Source of the DNA: Deltaproteobacteria bacterium
GTDB lineage: Bacteria > Desulfobacterota > Binatia > UBA9968
DNA: 32,355 nucleotides
Direction: 5' to 3'
Assembly (NCBI GenBank): GCA_030688735.1
Contig: JAUYJC010000208.1
Location: 1 to 32,355, forward strand
A program made the position numbers and the translations under genes. The notes under the pieces are model-generated. The model did not search any database, was not told the DNA's origin, and worked only from the letters and a program-made list of their open reading frames with translations. Of this stretch, positions 1 to 11,104 are shown piece after piece; position 1 is the first letter of the stretch; each line of letters starts with the position of its first letter.

Positions 1-2474
1 GGGCATACGAAAGCGGCGAGAGGTTGGCCTTGGGGAGCGATGAGCGATTTTTCAAACGCGATGCGCTCGTAACGCATTTGCACGGGCGCGCCAACGCCAA
101 TCAGGCGATCGCGGTTGCGGATCGGCGCCGGGACGTGTGTCACTTCATAGCGACGGTGCTCACGTTGTTTGGCTGAACCGCCGAGCCCTTGAAAGGCCTC
201 CAGAAAAAATGACTCTATATAATGGGGTTGCAAGCGCCGCGCTTCGGCCCGCTCCATATCCTCACGCACACGCCGCACGCGGCTGGCGTCCATCGCATCG
301 TGCGCGAGCGCTCGCTCTTCCAGTAAATCCTCCATCTGTTTACGGTCCACCGCATGGGCAATGGCTTCCGTTAGCCGTGCCCGCACCTCAGGTTGTTCGC
401 CGTAGCGGATGGCGTCGATCAACAGGTCGCGCAAAGACTTACCGTCGAACTGTAGCTTACCGAGAACATCAAAGACTTGGCCACCAAGCGCCTTCCGGGC
501 CTCTTCGAGCTTCACAAGGAGAGTCCGGTATACGTCACCCTCGCGAGTTTCGCCCGCCACGAGATTCCAAAGGTGGCAGACCTCGGTCTGTCCGATACGG
601 TGAATGCGCCCAAAGCGTTGCTCGATCCGGTTTGGGTTCCACGGCAAATCGTAATTGACCATCAGATGGGCACGCTGAAGATTGATACCCTCTCCTGCAG
701 CGTCGGTGGCGGCGAGAATTTGTACTTCTGGATCATGAAGAAAAGCTTCCTGGGCTTTTTTCCGCTCCTCACGTCCCATTCCCCCGTGGATAACCACCAC
801 GGATTCTTTACGCCCGAGCACAGTGGCGATCTGTTGCTCCAAATAATTCAAGGTGTCTTTGTGCTCGGTAAATACGACGAGTTTTTGCCGAGGAGACGGC
901 ATCGGCTTAGGCAAATTCCCGGCTCCATAAGGCGCTGATTCTTCGGCCACGCGGTCCCCAACGGAAGCGCGCGTAAAGATATGAGAGAGCAGGTTCGCGA
1001 GTTCACGCCATTTGCGGTCCTCGCCGCTACGCCGCACCGAATTTGCCAACCCCTCGAGGCGCTGGAGCGTCGCGATCTCAGCCTTAAGTTCATCGATCGT
1101 TCGCGCGGCAGTAGCCTGGTCTAAGATCTGTTCTTCGGCGTCCTTAACCTCGTTATCTGGGGCATCCTCTAGATCGTCAACGTCCTCGTCATCGAGCACT
1201 GGAACATCAGCCACAATCGCTTCAGCGACAGCTCCTCGTTGGAGAAGTTCCAATTCGCGCAGCTTTTTCTCAAGTCTCTCGCGACGACGACGTAAAGACT
1301 GGTAGATGGCCTCGGGAGACGAGGCAAGGCGGCGCTGCAGGATCGTAAGCGCGAAGCCAACGGTTCCAGCGCGCTTGTCGTTTTGGAGCGCCTCTGCTCT
1401 GTTAAACTCCTCGCGCACGTAATCGGTAACTTCTTTGTAGAGTCGTGCCTCAGCATCAGAGAGCTTGTAGGAAACGGTGTATGCAATCCGCTCCGGAAAA
1501 AGGTGTGTACCATCGAACTTAAGCAACTTCTCTTTGACCATCCGGCGCATGAGGTCGGAAACATCCGCGGCGTGCGCACCGTCACGGAAGCGCCCTTCAA
1601 AGCGATCGCCGTCGAGCAGCGCCATGAAAAGCTGAAAGTCCGCCTCTTTGCCATTGTGGGGCGTCGCCGTCATAAGAAGGAAGTGACGAGTCAGAGTCGA
1701 GAGCAGCTGGCCGAGCCTGTGGCGTTTTGTGTATTTGATTTCGCCGCCGAAGAAAGTGGCCGACATCTTGTGCGCTTCATCGCTAACGATGAGATCCCAG
1801 CGAGAGTCTGGAGCTTTGAGTTTTTCCTGAACATTTTCGTCGCGGGAGAGCTTATCGAGCCGGGCAATAACAAGGTTGTTCTCGACAAACCAGTTGCCCG
1901 TACGAGCGGATTCGAGCTTGTCATTGGTCAGAATATCGAAAGGGAGTTGAAAGCGGTGGTAAAGCTCGTCTTGCCACTGCTCAGCGAGACTACCGGGGCA
2001 AACCACTAAGCAACGCTGAAGGTCTCCACGCACGATTAATTCCTTCATGAGAAGCCCCGCCATAATGGTTTTACCGGCGCCGGGGTCGTCGGCAAGAAGG
2101 AACCGCAGCGGTTGGCGCGGTAGCATTTCCTCATACACTGCGATGATCTGATGCGGTAGCGGGTCAACTTGCGAAGTGTGGACAGCCAGCACTGGGTCGA
2201 ACAGGTGCGCCAGACGGATGCGGTGTGCTTCGGATACGAGTCGAAAGAGGCTGCCGTCGCCGTCGAAGCTCCAGGGCCTGCCTTGCTCTACAATCTCCAG
2301 CCGGGGCTCATCATCACGGTATAGTAGTCGGTTGGCGACGCGCCCGCCGGGATCTTTATAAGTCAGTTCGAGCGCCTCCGAACCGAACCATTGCACGTTA
2401 ACAACCGTGACGAGGGTATCGGGCAGAATGCCTCGGACGGATGCGTTAGGGGTAAGGTCTTCAAGTTTGAGCAT
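1..2474 (-). CDS. SNF2/DEAH-family helicase-related protein, C-terminus truncated by window edge
   Basis: Manual translation of the minus strand from ATG at 2474 (MLKLEDLTPNASVRGILPDTLV...). Walker A LLADDPGAGKTIMAGLLMKE (~2099-2040), DEAH box WDLIVSDEAHKMSATFFGGE (~1799-1740), helicase C motif VNYDLPWNPNRIEQRFGRIHRIGQ (~659-590). The frame is open at every segment checked through position 1 (...RYERIAFEKSLIAPQGQPLAAFVCP). Absent from the ORF track because it runs off the edge. Confidence 0.93.
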   Translation of the reverse strand, partial: MLKLEDLTPNASVRGILPDTLVTVVNVQWFGSEALELTYKDPGGRVANRLLYRDDEPRLEIVEQGRPWSFDGDGSLFRLVSEAHRIRLAHLFDPVLAVHTSQVDPLPHQIIAVYEEMLPRQPLRFLLADDPGAGKTIMAGLLMKELIVRGDLQRCLVVCPGSLAEQWQDELYHRFQLPFDILTNDKLESARTGNWFVENNLVIARLDKLSRDENVQEKLKAPDSRWDLIVSDEAHKMSATFFGGEIKYTKRHRLGQLLSTLTRHFLLMTATPHNGKEADFQLFMALLDGDRFEGRFRDGAHAADVSDLMRRMVKEKLLKFDGTHLFPERIAYTVSYKLSDAEARLYKEVTDYVREEFNRAEALQNDKRAGTVGFALTILQRRLASSPEAIYQSLRRRRERLEKKLRELELLQRGAVAEAIVADVPVLDDEDVDDLEDAPDNEVKDAEEQILDQATAARTIDELKAEIATLQRLEGLANSVRRSGEDRKWRELANLLSHIFTRASVGDRVAEESAPYGAGNLPKPMPSPRQKLVVFTEHKDTLNYLEQQIATVLGRKESVVVIHGGMGREERKKAQEAFLHDPEVQILAATDAAGEGINLQRAHLMVNYDLPWNPNRIEQRFGRIHRIGQTEVCHLWNLVAGETREGDVYRTLLVKLEEARKALGGQVFDVLGKLQFDGKSLRDLLIDAIRYGEQPEVRARLTEAIAHAVDRKQMEDLLEERALAHDAMDASRVRRVREDMERAEARRLQPHYIESFFLEAFQGLGGSAKQREHRRYEVTHVPAPIRNRDRLIGVGAPVQMRYERIAFEKSLIAPQGQPLAAFVC

Positions 2475-2623
2475 GCAGTCAACTACCGACCGAGAAGTGA
2501 CGAACTATGGCGGATTCTACGCGAACTGGCGCCGGGAGAGCAAGGACGATGTTTGACGGGGAACCTTTGATGAGACTTCTCGGTGACGAAAAATTGGCGG
2601 GATCGGTTGGCTACACTTCAATT

Positions 2624-2717
2624 CAGTTCCAGTCGTTCAACTTGCCCAACACCACCTCAACCCCGCCTGTTCCAATCGTTCCAGCAGTTCCAGCCGTTCC
2701 AGTCGTTCAAAACGTTA
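2624..2717. repeat. Degenerate short tandem repeat, (C/A)GTTCCA(G/A)-type units
   Basis: CAGTTCCAGTCGTTCAACTTG at 2624, then TGTTCCAATCGTTCCAGCAGTTCCAGCCGTTCCAGTCGTTCAAAACGTT at about 2669-2717. Confidence 0.6.
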
Positions 2718-2761
2718 CGGACGAAAGCCGATTCAAGAGAAAGCAACTTCGGCGGGACGTT

Positions 2762-2815
2762 TCCACGTTTCGGCAGTTCCCGAAACGTGGAGCCCCATGG
2801 GCGAGCCCGTGGGGC
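2762..2815. repeat. Two adjacent perfect or near-perfect hairpins downstream of ahcY
   Basis: TCCACGTTTCGG-cagttc-CCGAAACGTGGA (2762-2791), immediately followed by GCCCCATGGGC-ga-GCCCGTGGGGC (2792-2815). Confidence 0.7.
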
Positions 2816-2909
2816 GGAATCCTGACTGAGAGCGCGCGGCTAAGGGCCGGTGCTCCGGTCGAAGGGCCTGTCGTGAGCGCAGTCGAAGGGTCGAAATGAT
2901 CGATTAGAG

Positions 2910-4331
<1,422 letters not shown>

Positions 4332-4341
4332 CTGCGCGTGC

Positions 4342-5520
4342 CTAAGCGCGCGCCGCCAATTTCTTTAGATCCGCCGCCCGATCGGTCTTTTCCCAGGTGA
4401 ATAGGCCGTCTTCAGGCGTACGCCCGAAATGACCGTAGGAGGCTGTGGCACGGTAGATCGGCCGTTTGAGGTCAAGAGTTTGAATGATCCCCTTCGGACT
4501 GAGATCAAAGTTATCCTGGACGATCTTGGCGATTTTCGCCTCGGGAATAACGCCGGTGCCGAAGGTGTCGACGAGGACCGACACCGGCTGCGCCACGCCG
4601 ATAACATAGGCGACCTGCACTTCGCATCTCGCTGCCAGCTCGGCGGCGACGATGTTTTTGGCCACGTAGCGCGCCATATACGCTCCGCTGCGGTCCACTT
4701 TTGACGGATCCTTGCCTGAGAACGCGCCGCCGCCGTGGCGTCCCATGCCGCCGTAGGTGTCGACAATGATTTTACGCCCGGTGAGACCGCAATCTCCTTG
4801 AGGCCCGCCGACCACGAAGCGGCCGGTCGGATTGACGTGATAGACCGTGTCTTTGTCGAGGTACTCGGCGGGAATGACGGCTTTGATGACTCCGTCGATG
4901 ATCGTTTCTCGCAATTTTCCGTATTCGACGTCGGCACTATGTTGAGTGGAGATCACGACGTTTTTGACTTTCACCGGCCTGCCGTCGCGGTATTCCACGG
5001 TGACTTGGGATTTGCTGTCGGGTCTCAGGAAATACGCCTCACCGCCTTTGCGAATTTTGGCCAGGTACTTGACCAGGCTATGCGCCATCTGGATCGGGAA
5101 CGGCATCAACTCCGGTGTCTCATCGCAAGCGTACCCGAACATCATCCCCTGATCGCCCGCGCCTTGGTCCTTATGCAGCCCCTCGCCCTCGGTAACGCCT
5201 TGCGAGATATCCGGCGACTGCTGCTCGACCGCGATCAGGATGGCGCAGGTGTTGCCGTCAAAGCCCATGGAGGAATCGGTGTAGCCGATATCGCGCACCA
5301 CCTCCCGAACGACCTCGCCGTAACTCACCTTGGCCTTACTGGTGATCTCTCCCGCCACCACCACCATGCCGGTTTTCGCCAGGCTCTCGCAGGCGACGCG
5401 GCTGTCGGGATCGCCGGTCAAGTGCGCATCCAAAATTGCGTCGGACACCTGATCGCAAAGCTTATCGGGATGACCTTCCGACACCGACTCCGAAGTGAAT
5501 AAGAAATCTTTCCCTGCCAT
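4342..5520 (-). CDS. metK: S-adenosylmethionine synthetase
   Basis: 392 aa; [67 protein letters not shown]. Confidence 0.97.
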   Translation of the reverse strand: MAGKDFLFTSESVSEGHPDKLCDQVSDAILDAHLTGDPDSRVACESLAKTGMVVVAGEITSKAKVSYGEVVREVVRDIGYTDSSMGFDGNTCAILIAVEQQSPDISQGVTEGEGLHKDQGAGDQGMMFGYACDETPELMPFPIQMAHSLVKYLAKIRKGGEAYFLRPDSKSQVTVEYRDGRPVKVKNVVISTQHSADVEYGKLRETIIDGVIKAVIPAEYLDKDTVYHVNPTGRFVVGGPQGDCGLTGRKIIVDTYGGMGRHGGGAFSGKDPSKVDRSGAYMARYVAKNIVAAELAARCEVQVAYVIGVAQPVSVLVDTFGTGVIPEAKIAKIVQDNFDLSPKGIIQTLDLKRPIYRATASYGHFGRTPEDGLFTWEKTDRAADLKKLAARA

Positions 5521-5593
5521 GGGGCTACCTCCGGGGAGTTTCGAAGCGAAAAGAATCTATTTTGTATAACGGATCAGAGGGGGGGATTCAACC

Positions 5594-5869
5594 TTACTCG
5601 GCTTCGTTGAAGCGGTTGTCGATCAACTTTTCGATCGCTTTAACCACCTTTTCGGCGTCTTCCCCAATCGCTTCGACTTGAATTTTGCTTCCTTGAGTCC
5701 CGGCCAGGGTCAGCACCCCCATAATGCTTCTGCCGTCGGCCGTCTGGCCGTCTTTGGAAACCATCACTTGCGCGCTGAATTTATTCACGGTCTGAACCAA
5801 CAGCGCGGCGGCGCGCGCGTGCAAACCGAGCTTGTTCTTGATCTCGAGTTTCTTGACGACTTTGCTCAT
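5594..5869 (-). CDS. ptsH: Phosphocarrier protein HPr
   Basis: 91 aa; phospho-His motif GLHARAAALLVQ; Ser46-type motif DGRSIMGVLTLA. Confidence 0.93.
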   Translation of the reverse strand: MSKVVKKLEIKNKLGLHARAAALLVQTVNKFSAQVMVSKDGQTADGRSIMGVLTLAGTQGSKIQVEAIGEDAEKVVKAIEKLIDNRFNEAE

Positions 5870-5873
5870 GCAG

Positions 5874-6740
5874 CTATTTGTCGACGTCCCGGTGCTTGAC
5901 GTGGATCTGATAATTCTCGCCGCCGAATCGTTTGCGCAATTCCTCGACTAAGACCACGGAACGGTGCCGGCCGCCGGTGCAACCGAGGGCCAAGGTCAGG
6001 GTGCTTTTTCCCTCGCGCTCGTAGAGCGGTAACGAATACTCGAGCAGCCCATAAAGCCGGTCGAGATAGACCCGGGTCTCCTGGTCTTTTAACACGTACT
6101 CCTCCACTTCCCGGTCCAGTCCGCTCCTGGCGCGCAGTTCGTTGACAAAATAAGGGTTGGGAAGAAAACGCACGTCCAATATCATGTCCGTATCGTGGGG
6201 AATGCCGTATTTGTAACCAAAGGAAGTGAGAAAGATACTCATGCGACGCGCGTTGGAGACCTGGCAAAACTGCTGCTCCATCTCGCGCTTGAGCTGGTGC
6301 ACGTTGAATTCGCCGGTATCGATGACTTTGTCGGCCAACGCGCGCATCGCTTCCAACGCCTTGCGCTCGCGCGATATTCCGTCTTGAATCGACCCCTTCC
6401 CCGCCAACGGATGCGGCCGGCGGGTTTCGCTAAAGCGCCTCAGCAGCACGTCATCGGAGGCGTCGAGGTAAAGGACCTGGACATAGTGGCCGGCCGCGCG
6501 CATGTCGGCCAGCACCTGCGGCCAAGACTGCAAGAAGTGCCCGCTGCGCAGGTCCACGCCGAGGGCGATGCGCATGATTTCCTCCTGGTAGCCCTGGCAC
6601 AGCTCGATAAACCGAGGAATCAGCAGCGGAGGGAGATTGTCAACGCAAAAAAAACCGTTGTCCTCGAAGACACGAATGGCGAAGCTCTTACCGGAGCCGG
6701 AAAGCCCCGTGATGACGATGATATCCAGCCCTGCGGCCAT
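5874..6740 (-). CDS. rapZ: RapZ/YvcJ family nucleotide-binding RNase adapter
   Basis: 288 aa; N-terminal IVITGLSGSGKSFAIRVFEDNGFFCVDNLPP; C-terminal LALGCTGGRHRSVVLVEEL..VKHRDVDK. Confidence 0.94.
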   Translation of the reverse strand: MAAGLDIIVITGLSGSGKSFAIRVFEDNGFFCVDNLPPLLIPRFIELCQGYQEEIMRIALGVDLRSGHFLQSWPQVLADMRAAGHYVQVLYLDASDDVLLRRFSETRRPHPLAGKGSIQDGISRERKALEAMRALADKVIDTGEFNVHQLKREMEQQFCQVSNARRMSIFLTSFGYKYGIPHDTDMILDVRFLPNPYFVNELRARSGLDREVEEYVLKDQETRVYLDRLYGLLEYSLPLYEREGKSTLTLALGCTGGRHRSVVLVEELRKRFGGENYQIHVKHRDVDK

Positions 6741-6746
6741 AAGAAT

Positions 6747-6903
6747 CTAGCAGTTTGCTGAAGAACTCGGTCGCAGGCTGCTCAAAAAGATCTCAGAGGC
6801 GAGGCGCGCGAAAAATCGACGAGCGGAGGCGTACTTAGCGAGTACGTTGTAGCGAGGCGATTGAGCGCAACGAAGCATATGGTCTTTTTCAGCAGCCTGC
6901 TAG
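6747..6903. mobile_element. MITE-like palindromic element between ptsN and rapZ
   Basis: Termini CTAGCAGTTTGCTGAAGAAC and rc CTAGCAGGCTGCTGAAAAAG (16/20 identical). Internal GCAGGCTGCTCAAAAAGATC segment. AAT on both flanks (6744-6746, 6904-6906). Confidence 0.75.
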
Positions 6904-7361
6904 AATTTTTGGTCCTCTTCGGTGATGATCTGGTAAAGCTCCTGGCTCGTCTTTCCCTCCATCAACCGGCGCCGAAAGGTTTCGTCCTTGAGCAATCGGG
7001 ATATCCTGGCCAGGGCTTTGAGATGATCGGCCGCCGCATTCTCGGGGGCGATAAGAACGAAAAATAAATGGGTCCGCCCACCATCTAAAGATGCGAAATC
7101 GACTCCGTCGCAACTGCGCGCGAAAATCCCCAACACCCGATCGACGCCAGCAAGTTTTCCGTGGGGAATGGCCACGCCTTCGCCGATCGCCGTGGTGCAA
7201 TCCTTTTCCCTTTTTAAAAGTACCTGGAAGACTTGCTCCCGGTCCAAGACCTCATGGTTCGAAGCCAGCCAATCCGCCATCTCTTGGAGCACGGCTTTTT
7301 TCTCCTGGCCGGCGAGGGCGGGTATAATGGATTGCACGTTTAGAAAATCGGTAATTCTCAC
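6900..7361 (-). CDS. ptsN: PTS IIA-like nitrogen regulatory protein PtsN (GTG start)
   Basis: VRITDFLNVQSIIPALAGQEKKAVLQEMADWL...REKDCTTAIGEGVAIPHGKL...LFFVLIAPENAAADHLKALARISRLLKDETFRRRL. The track start at 7526 overlaps hpf, so the GTG at 7361 is preferred. Confidence 0.9.
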   Translation of the reverse strand: MRITDFLNVQSIIPALAGQEKKAVLQEMADWLASNHEVLDREQVFQVLLKREKDCTTAIGEGVAIPHGKLAGVDRVLGIFARSCDGVDFASLDGGRTHLFFVLIAPENAAADHLKALARISRLLKDETFRRRLMEGKTSQELYQIITEEDQKF

Positions 7362-7402
7362 GCTTTTGCCCTTCTGCGGTTGACTTTGATCTTTTCCTTG
7401 CG

Positions 7403-7675
7403 CTACTTGATCTGCCGCTCGATTTTGTCCATGACCAAATCGATGGCCGAATAAAGATCCAACGTTTGCTCCTTCCCGTGGATAATGGTTCCGTGGGTAT
7501 GCAGCTCGACTTCGGCAATTTGGCACTCCTTGGACTCCACCGCCAGCACGACGTGCGCTTCCAAGGGCCGGGAAAAATACTTGCCGAGACGGTGGATTTT
7601 TTCCTGCGCGTAATCTTTCAACGCCTCGGTGGGTTGGGTATGACGAAAGGGCACGGAAACTTTGACCTCGCTCAT
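7403..7675 (-). CDS. hpf: Ribosome hibernation promoting factor, short form
   Basis: 90 aa; VPFRHTQPTEALKDYAQEKIHRLGKYFSRPLEAHVVLAVESKECQIAEVELHTHGTIIHGKEQTLDLYSAIDLVMDKIERQIK. Confidence 0.92.
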   Translation of the reverse strand: MSEVKVSVPFRHTQPTEALKDYAQEKIHRLGKYFSRPLEAHVVLAVESKECQIAEVELHTHGTIIHGKEQTLDLYSAIDLVMDKIERQIK

Positions 7676-7698
7676 GTCGCTATTGATCCTTCCGTGTT

Positions 7699-9174
7699 TT
7701 ATTTTCGGAAAAATGGCTGGCGGCGCTTGGAGGACGGGAGGATTCCCATCGCCTCGCGGTATTTGGCCACGGTTCGCCGTGCGATCTCGACCGAATCGTC
7801 CGACAAAAGGGCGGCGATGTGTTGGTCGCTATAGGGCTTGCGTTTATCCTCGCTGTCCACGATGCCGCGAATCTTTTCTTTCACGCTTTCACTCGCGACG
7901 TCCTCTCCATTGCGAACGGTGAGACCACTTTGAAAAAAGAACTTGAGCTCATGCAGGCCCTGGGGAGTGTGCACGTATTTGTTCGCCGTGGCCCGGCTTA
8001 CCGTCGACTCATGCATGTGAATGTCCTCGGCCACGTCCCGGAGCACCATCGGCTTGAGACGGCTCACGCCGTGGTCAAGAAATTCCATCTGAAATTTAAA
8101 AATGCTTTGGGTGACGCGAAAGAGGGTCTGTTGCCGTTGTTGAATGCTCTTGATCAACCAGGCGGCCGCGCGCACTTTCTCCTGCAAGTATTGTCGTGCT
8201 TGCTCCTCTTCAGCACCACCCTGCCCTGACATACGTCGATACAGCGAGCTCACCCGTAATCGCGGCACACCGTCGTCATTGAGATAGATCTGGTACTCGT
8301 CACCCACCTTCTCGACGAAAACATCCGGCAGAACCGTGCGAATTTCGTCCTGATCGAAACCGCGCGAGGGCTTCGGCTCGAGGGAGGCGATCAAATGGGC
8401 CGCGGCCGCTATTTCATCGATGGTTGCGCCCAAATCCCGCGCCATTTTTTCGTAACGCCGAGATTCCAAATGACCTAGATGATCGCTGACGATGCGCGCC
8501 GCCAAGGTGTCGCCAAGACCTAAGTTCTCCAGTTGTGCGAGCAAGCATTCCCGCAGATCCCGCGCCGCCACTCCTACCGGATCGAAGAAATGAATCCGCT
8601 TTAACACCGCTTCGAATTCTTCCGGCGTACGGTCTGTCGCCTTGCAAACTTCCTCCGAGGAGAGCGTGAGGTAGCCGTTTTCGCTGAGGTTTTGGATGAC
8701 GTAGAGACCGATCGCCGCTTCACGGTCGGCGATTTTAGAGAGGCGTAGCTGCCAGATGAGATGATCTTCCAAGGAGATTTTCTTGGTCAGGCTGTTTTCC
8801 CACGAGGGCGGACCATCGCCGTCCTCCGACATCGCCTCTGCCGTAAGCGAGCTGTGCATGGCGTTGGAGTGGGTGTCGAGGTATTCCTGAAATTCCATCG
8901 TCCCCATTTTATCGACGGCGGACAGTTCCCGGTTGATAACGGGCTCGACGGTCGGCTCCGAGCTAACCGCTTTTAACTCCGGCCCCGCCTGCTCGCCTGT
9001 TTCGGATTCATCTGAAACACCTTCCTCAAGGGCGGGATTCTCCTGTAGCTCCTTGGTAACCATTTCCTGTAATTCGAGGCGGGAAAGCTGCAGCAGTTTG
9101 ATCGCCTGCTGCAGCTGGGGCGTCATGACCAACTGTTGGACGAGTTTTTGCACCTGGCGAAGCTCAATAGCCAT
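7699..9174 (-). CDS. rpoN: RNA polymerase sigma-54 factor
   Basis: 491 aa; MTPQLQQAIKLLQLSRLELQ, KPMVLRDVAEDIHMHESTVSRATANKYVHTPQGLHELKFFF; RpoN-box-like ARRTVAKYREAMGILPSSKRR. Confidence 0.96.
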   Translation of the reverse strand: MAIELRQVQKLVQQLVMTPQLQQAIKLLQLSRLELQEMVTKELQENPALEEGVSDESETGEQAGPELKAVSSEPTVEPVINRELSAVDKMGTMEFQEYLDTHSNAMHSSLTAEAMSEDGDGPPSWENSLTKKISLEDHLIWQLRLSKIADREAAIGLYVIQNLSENGYLTLSSEEVCKATDRTPEEFEAVLKRIHFFDPVGVAARDLRECLLAQLENLGLGDTLAARIVSDHLGHLESRRYEKMARDLGATIDEIAAAAHLIASLEPKPSRGFDQDEIRTVLPDVFVEKVGDEYQIYLNDDGVPRLRVSSLYRRMSGQGGAEEEQARQYLQEKVRAAAWLIKSIQQRQQTLFRVTQSIFKFQMEFLDHGVSRLKPMVLRDVAEDIHMHESTVSRATANKYVHTPQGLHELKFFFQSGLTVRNGEDVASESVKEKIRGIVDSEDKRKPYSDQHIAALLSDDSVEIARRTVAKYREAMGILPSSKRRQPFFRK

Positions 9175-9176
9175 GG

Positions 9177-9899
9177 CTAGAACCTAAAACTTTCTCCCAA
9201 GTAGAATTTCCGCGCTTTCGGGCTGGCGGCGATTTTTTCCGGCGTGCCTTCTTCCAGAATAGATCCTTCGTTGACGATGTACGCGCGGTCGCAAATGCCC
9301 AAAGTTTCGCGCACGTTGTGGTCCGTTATGAGAATGCCGATGCCGCTGGTTATGAGCTGCCGAATGATTTTTTGAATTTCGCTCACCGCGATCGGATCGA
9401 TGCCTGTGAACGGTTCGTCGAGGAGCAAAAAATACGGCGACAGGACCAGTGCGCGGGCAATCTCCACGCGGCGGCGCTCACCCCCTGAAAGAGTGAAAGC
9501 TTTATGAGTTGCCAGATGACTGATGCCCAGCATCTTTAGTAGCACCACAGATCGATTGCGTTGCTCTTCTGCGCTCAGATCAAGGGTTTGTAAGATTGCG
9601 AGCAGATTCGATTCCACCGTGAGCCGCCTAAAAACCGAGGATTCCTGGGGCAAGTAACTGATCCCCGCTCGCGCCCTTCGATAAATGGGTGCCTTAGTCA
9701 GGTCCTCGCCGTTAAGCATCACCTTGCCTTCGTCTGGTTGAACCAAGCCGACCATCATGTGGAAAGTGGTTGTTTTCCCCGCCCCATTGGGACCCAGCAG
9801 GCCGACGACCTCGCCCCCATTGACGTCGAGACCCACTCCATTGACGACCCGGCGACCGCCATAAGATTTTGACACTGCCACCGCTTTGAGCGTGCTCAT
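9177..9899 (-). CDS. lptB: LPS export ABC transporter ATP-binding protein
   Basis: 240 aa; [66 protein letters not shown]. Confidence 0.95.
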   Translation of the reverse strand: MSTLKAVAVSKSYGGRRVVNGVGLDVNGGEVVGLLGPNGAGKTTTFHMMVGLVQPDEGKVMLNGEDLTKAPIYRRARAGISYLPQESSVFRRLTVESNLLAILQTLDLSAEEQRNRSVVLLKMLGISHLATHKAFTLSGGERRRVEIARALVLSPYFLLLDEPFTGIDPIAVSEIQKIIRQLITSGIGILITDHNVRETLGICDRAYIVNEGSILEEGTPEKIAASPKARKFYLGESFRF

Positions 9900-10474
9900 T
9901 TCTGCTTGCCAGCGCCGTCCCCCTTATCCTGACTTTGAAGATCTTCAGGAAAGATCGTGGCCTGGACTCTGACTTTGCCATCCCCTTCGGCCACTGCGCG
10001 GTCTTGCTCCATAAAGTAAACGACCTTTGTACCGGTCACTTGGCTGTTCCCTTGGCGCATGACCGGGTTGCCGGTGAGCGTCATCGTCTTGGCCTTGTCG
10101 TCGAATACCGCTTTTTCTCCCGTCGCCATCCGATTGCCCTGGACGGCATTCACCTTGCCCTCCAGCACGATCTGCTTCATCTGCTTCATCCCAACGTCGT
10201 AATAGGCAATGAGTGTTTCACTCCTCATGGTCATGTCGGCTTGAACTGTCACGACGCGGCCCTTATAGGTGATGGTGTTTTTGACCTGATCGACTTCCAT
10301 CCAATCCGAGGTGATGTAAATAGGGTCTTTTTTGTTGAGCTCGAAGGCCGGGGTGCCACTTTTCTTTCCCCCTTTTTCCTTCGCTTCAGCCCCCGCATCC
10401 GCGGCAAATACAACCGTAGATCGCAGAAACAAAAACCAAGCAAAGAAAAACCAGCGAATCGGCGAGTTGCGCAT
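9896..10474 (-). CDS. lptA: LPS transport periplasmic protein LptA (OstA-like)
   Basis: 192 aa with signal peptide; [43 protein letters not shown]; 4-nt overlap with lptB. Confidence 0.88.
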   Translation of the reverse strand: MRNSPIRWFFFAWFLFLRSTVVFAADAGAEAKEKGGKKSGTPAFELNKKDPIYITSDWMEVDQVKNTITYKGRVVTVQADMTMRSETLIAYYDVGMKQMKQIVLEGKVNAVQGNRMATGEKAVFDDKAKTMTLTGNPVMRQGNSQVTGTKVVYFMEQDRAVAEGDGKVRVQATIFPEDLQSQDKGDGAGKQK

Positions 10475-11104
10475 TTAGCCCCCGACGACCCGGTTCCGGT
10501 TATTGTTCAAGTTATTCTTTTCCATCTTATCTGGTTCCAATTTAGTCTTAACGTCGCGCACCAAGCGGAATTTCTTGTCTTCAAGCTCCACTTCCATGCT
10601 TGAGCCGTGCAACTCAATACCGTTGGTAATGATCGTGGTTTTGGTCGGCAAGGTGATCCGCTGCGTAGCCGGGAAATAAATCGCTTCTTCGGACTTTAGA
10701 ACGTAACCTTGGTAAGTTAACTGAATCGCGCCTTGCAACTGCATCTTTTCCAACTCATTTTCGTTGAGAAAAATGCGCGCGACCTCCGCCGTGGTTTCTG
10801 CGGTCTCGCCCTTCTTGTCGTAATAATAGAAGCGCGGTTTTTTGATGATCGCTTCCTTTTGCTCTTTTAAATAATTCGCCTCGTCGCCGAAGATCTCCCA
10901 CACCTTTCGGCCATCTTCAATCTTCGCTCGATGGAAATCTTTCATTTTCAGGGCAGCCTCGGGAAGATAATCTAGTGCCTTAAGTGGGTTATTTCTTATT
11001 TCTCGAAGTTTTTGCATCCAGATCGTCTGAGCTACCTTATAGCCCACCCCACCGAGGGAAAGAAAAATGGCCAAGAGCAATATGAATCTTCGATGTTTGC
11101 GCAT
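10475..11104 (-). CDS. lptC: LPS export system protein LptC
   Basis: 209 aa; N-terminal TM helix; GRKVWEIFGDEANYLKEQKEAIIKKPRFYYYDKKGETAETTAEVARIFLNENELEKMQLQGAIQLTYQGYVLKSEEAIYFPATQRI; sits directly upstream of lptA. Confidence 0.85.
   Translation of the reverse strand: MRKHRRFILLLAIFLSLGGVGYKVAQTIWMQKLREIRNNPLKALDYLPEAALKMKDFHRAKIEDGRKVWEIFGDEANYLKEQKEAIIKKPRFYYYDKKGETAETTAEVARIFLNENELEKMQLQGAIQLTYQGYVLKSEEAIYFPATQRITLPTKTTIITNGIELHGSSMEVELEDKKFRLVRDVKTKLEPDKMEKNNLNNNRNRVVGG

Noticed and set aside
2624-2717. Possible CRISPR array
   Set aside because: The units are about 9-12 bp, degenerate and without spacers. No cas genes are visible, so it is a simple tandem repeat.
4735-5502. 255-aa plus-strand ORF opposite metK
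   Set aside because: Antisense shadow of a strongly conserved gene; no domain signature.
5521-5593. Possible SAM riboswitch upstream of metK
   Set aside because: Only 73 nt separate ptsH and metK, and no SAM-riboswitch-like structure was recognised by eye.
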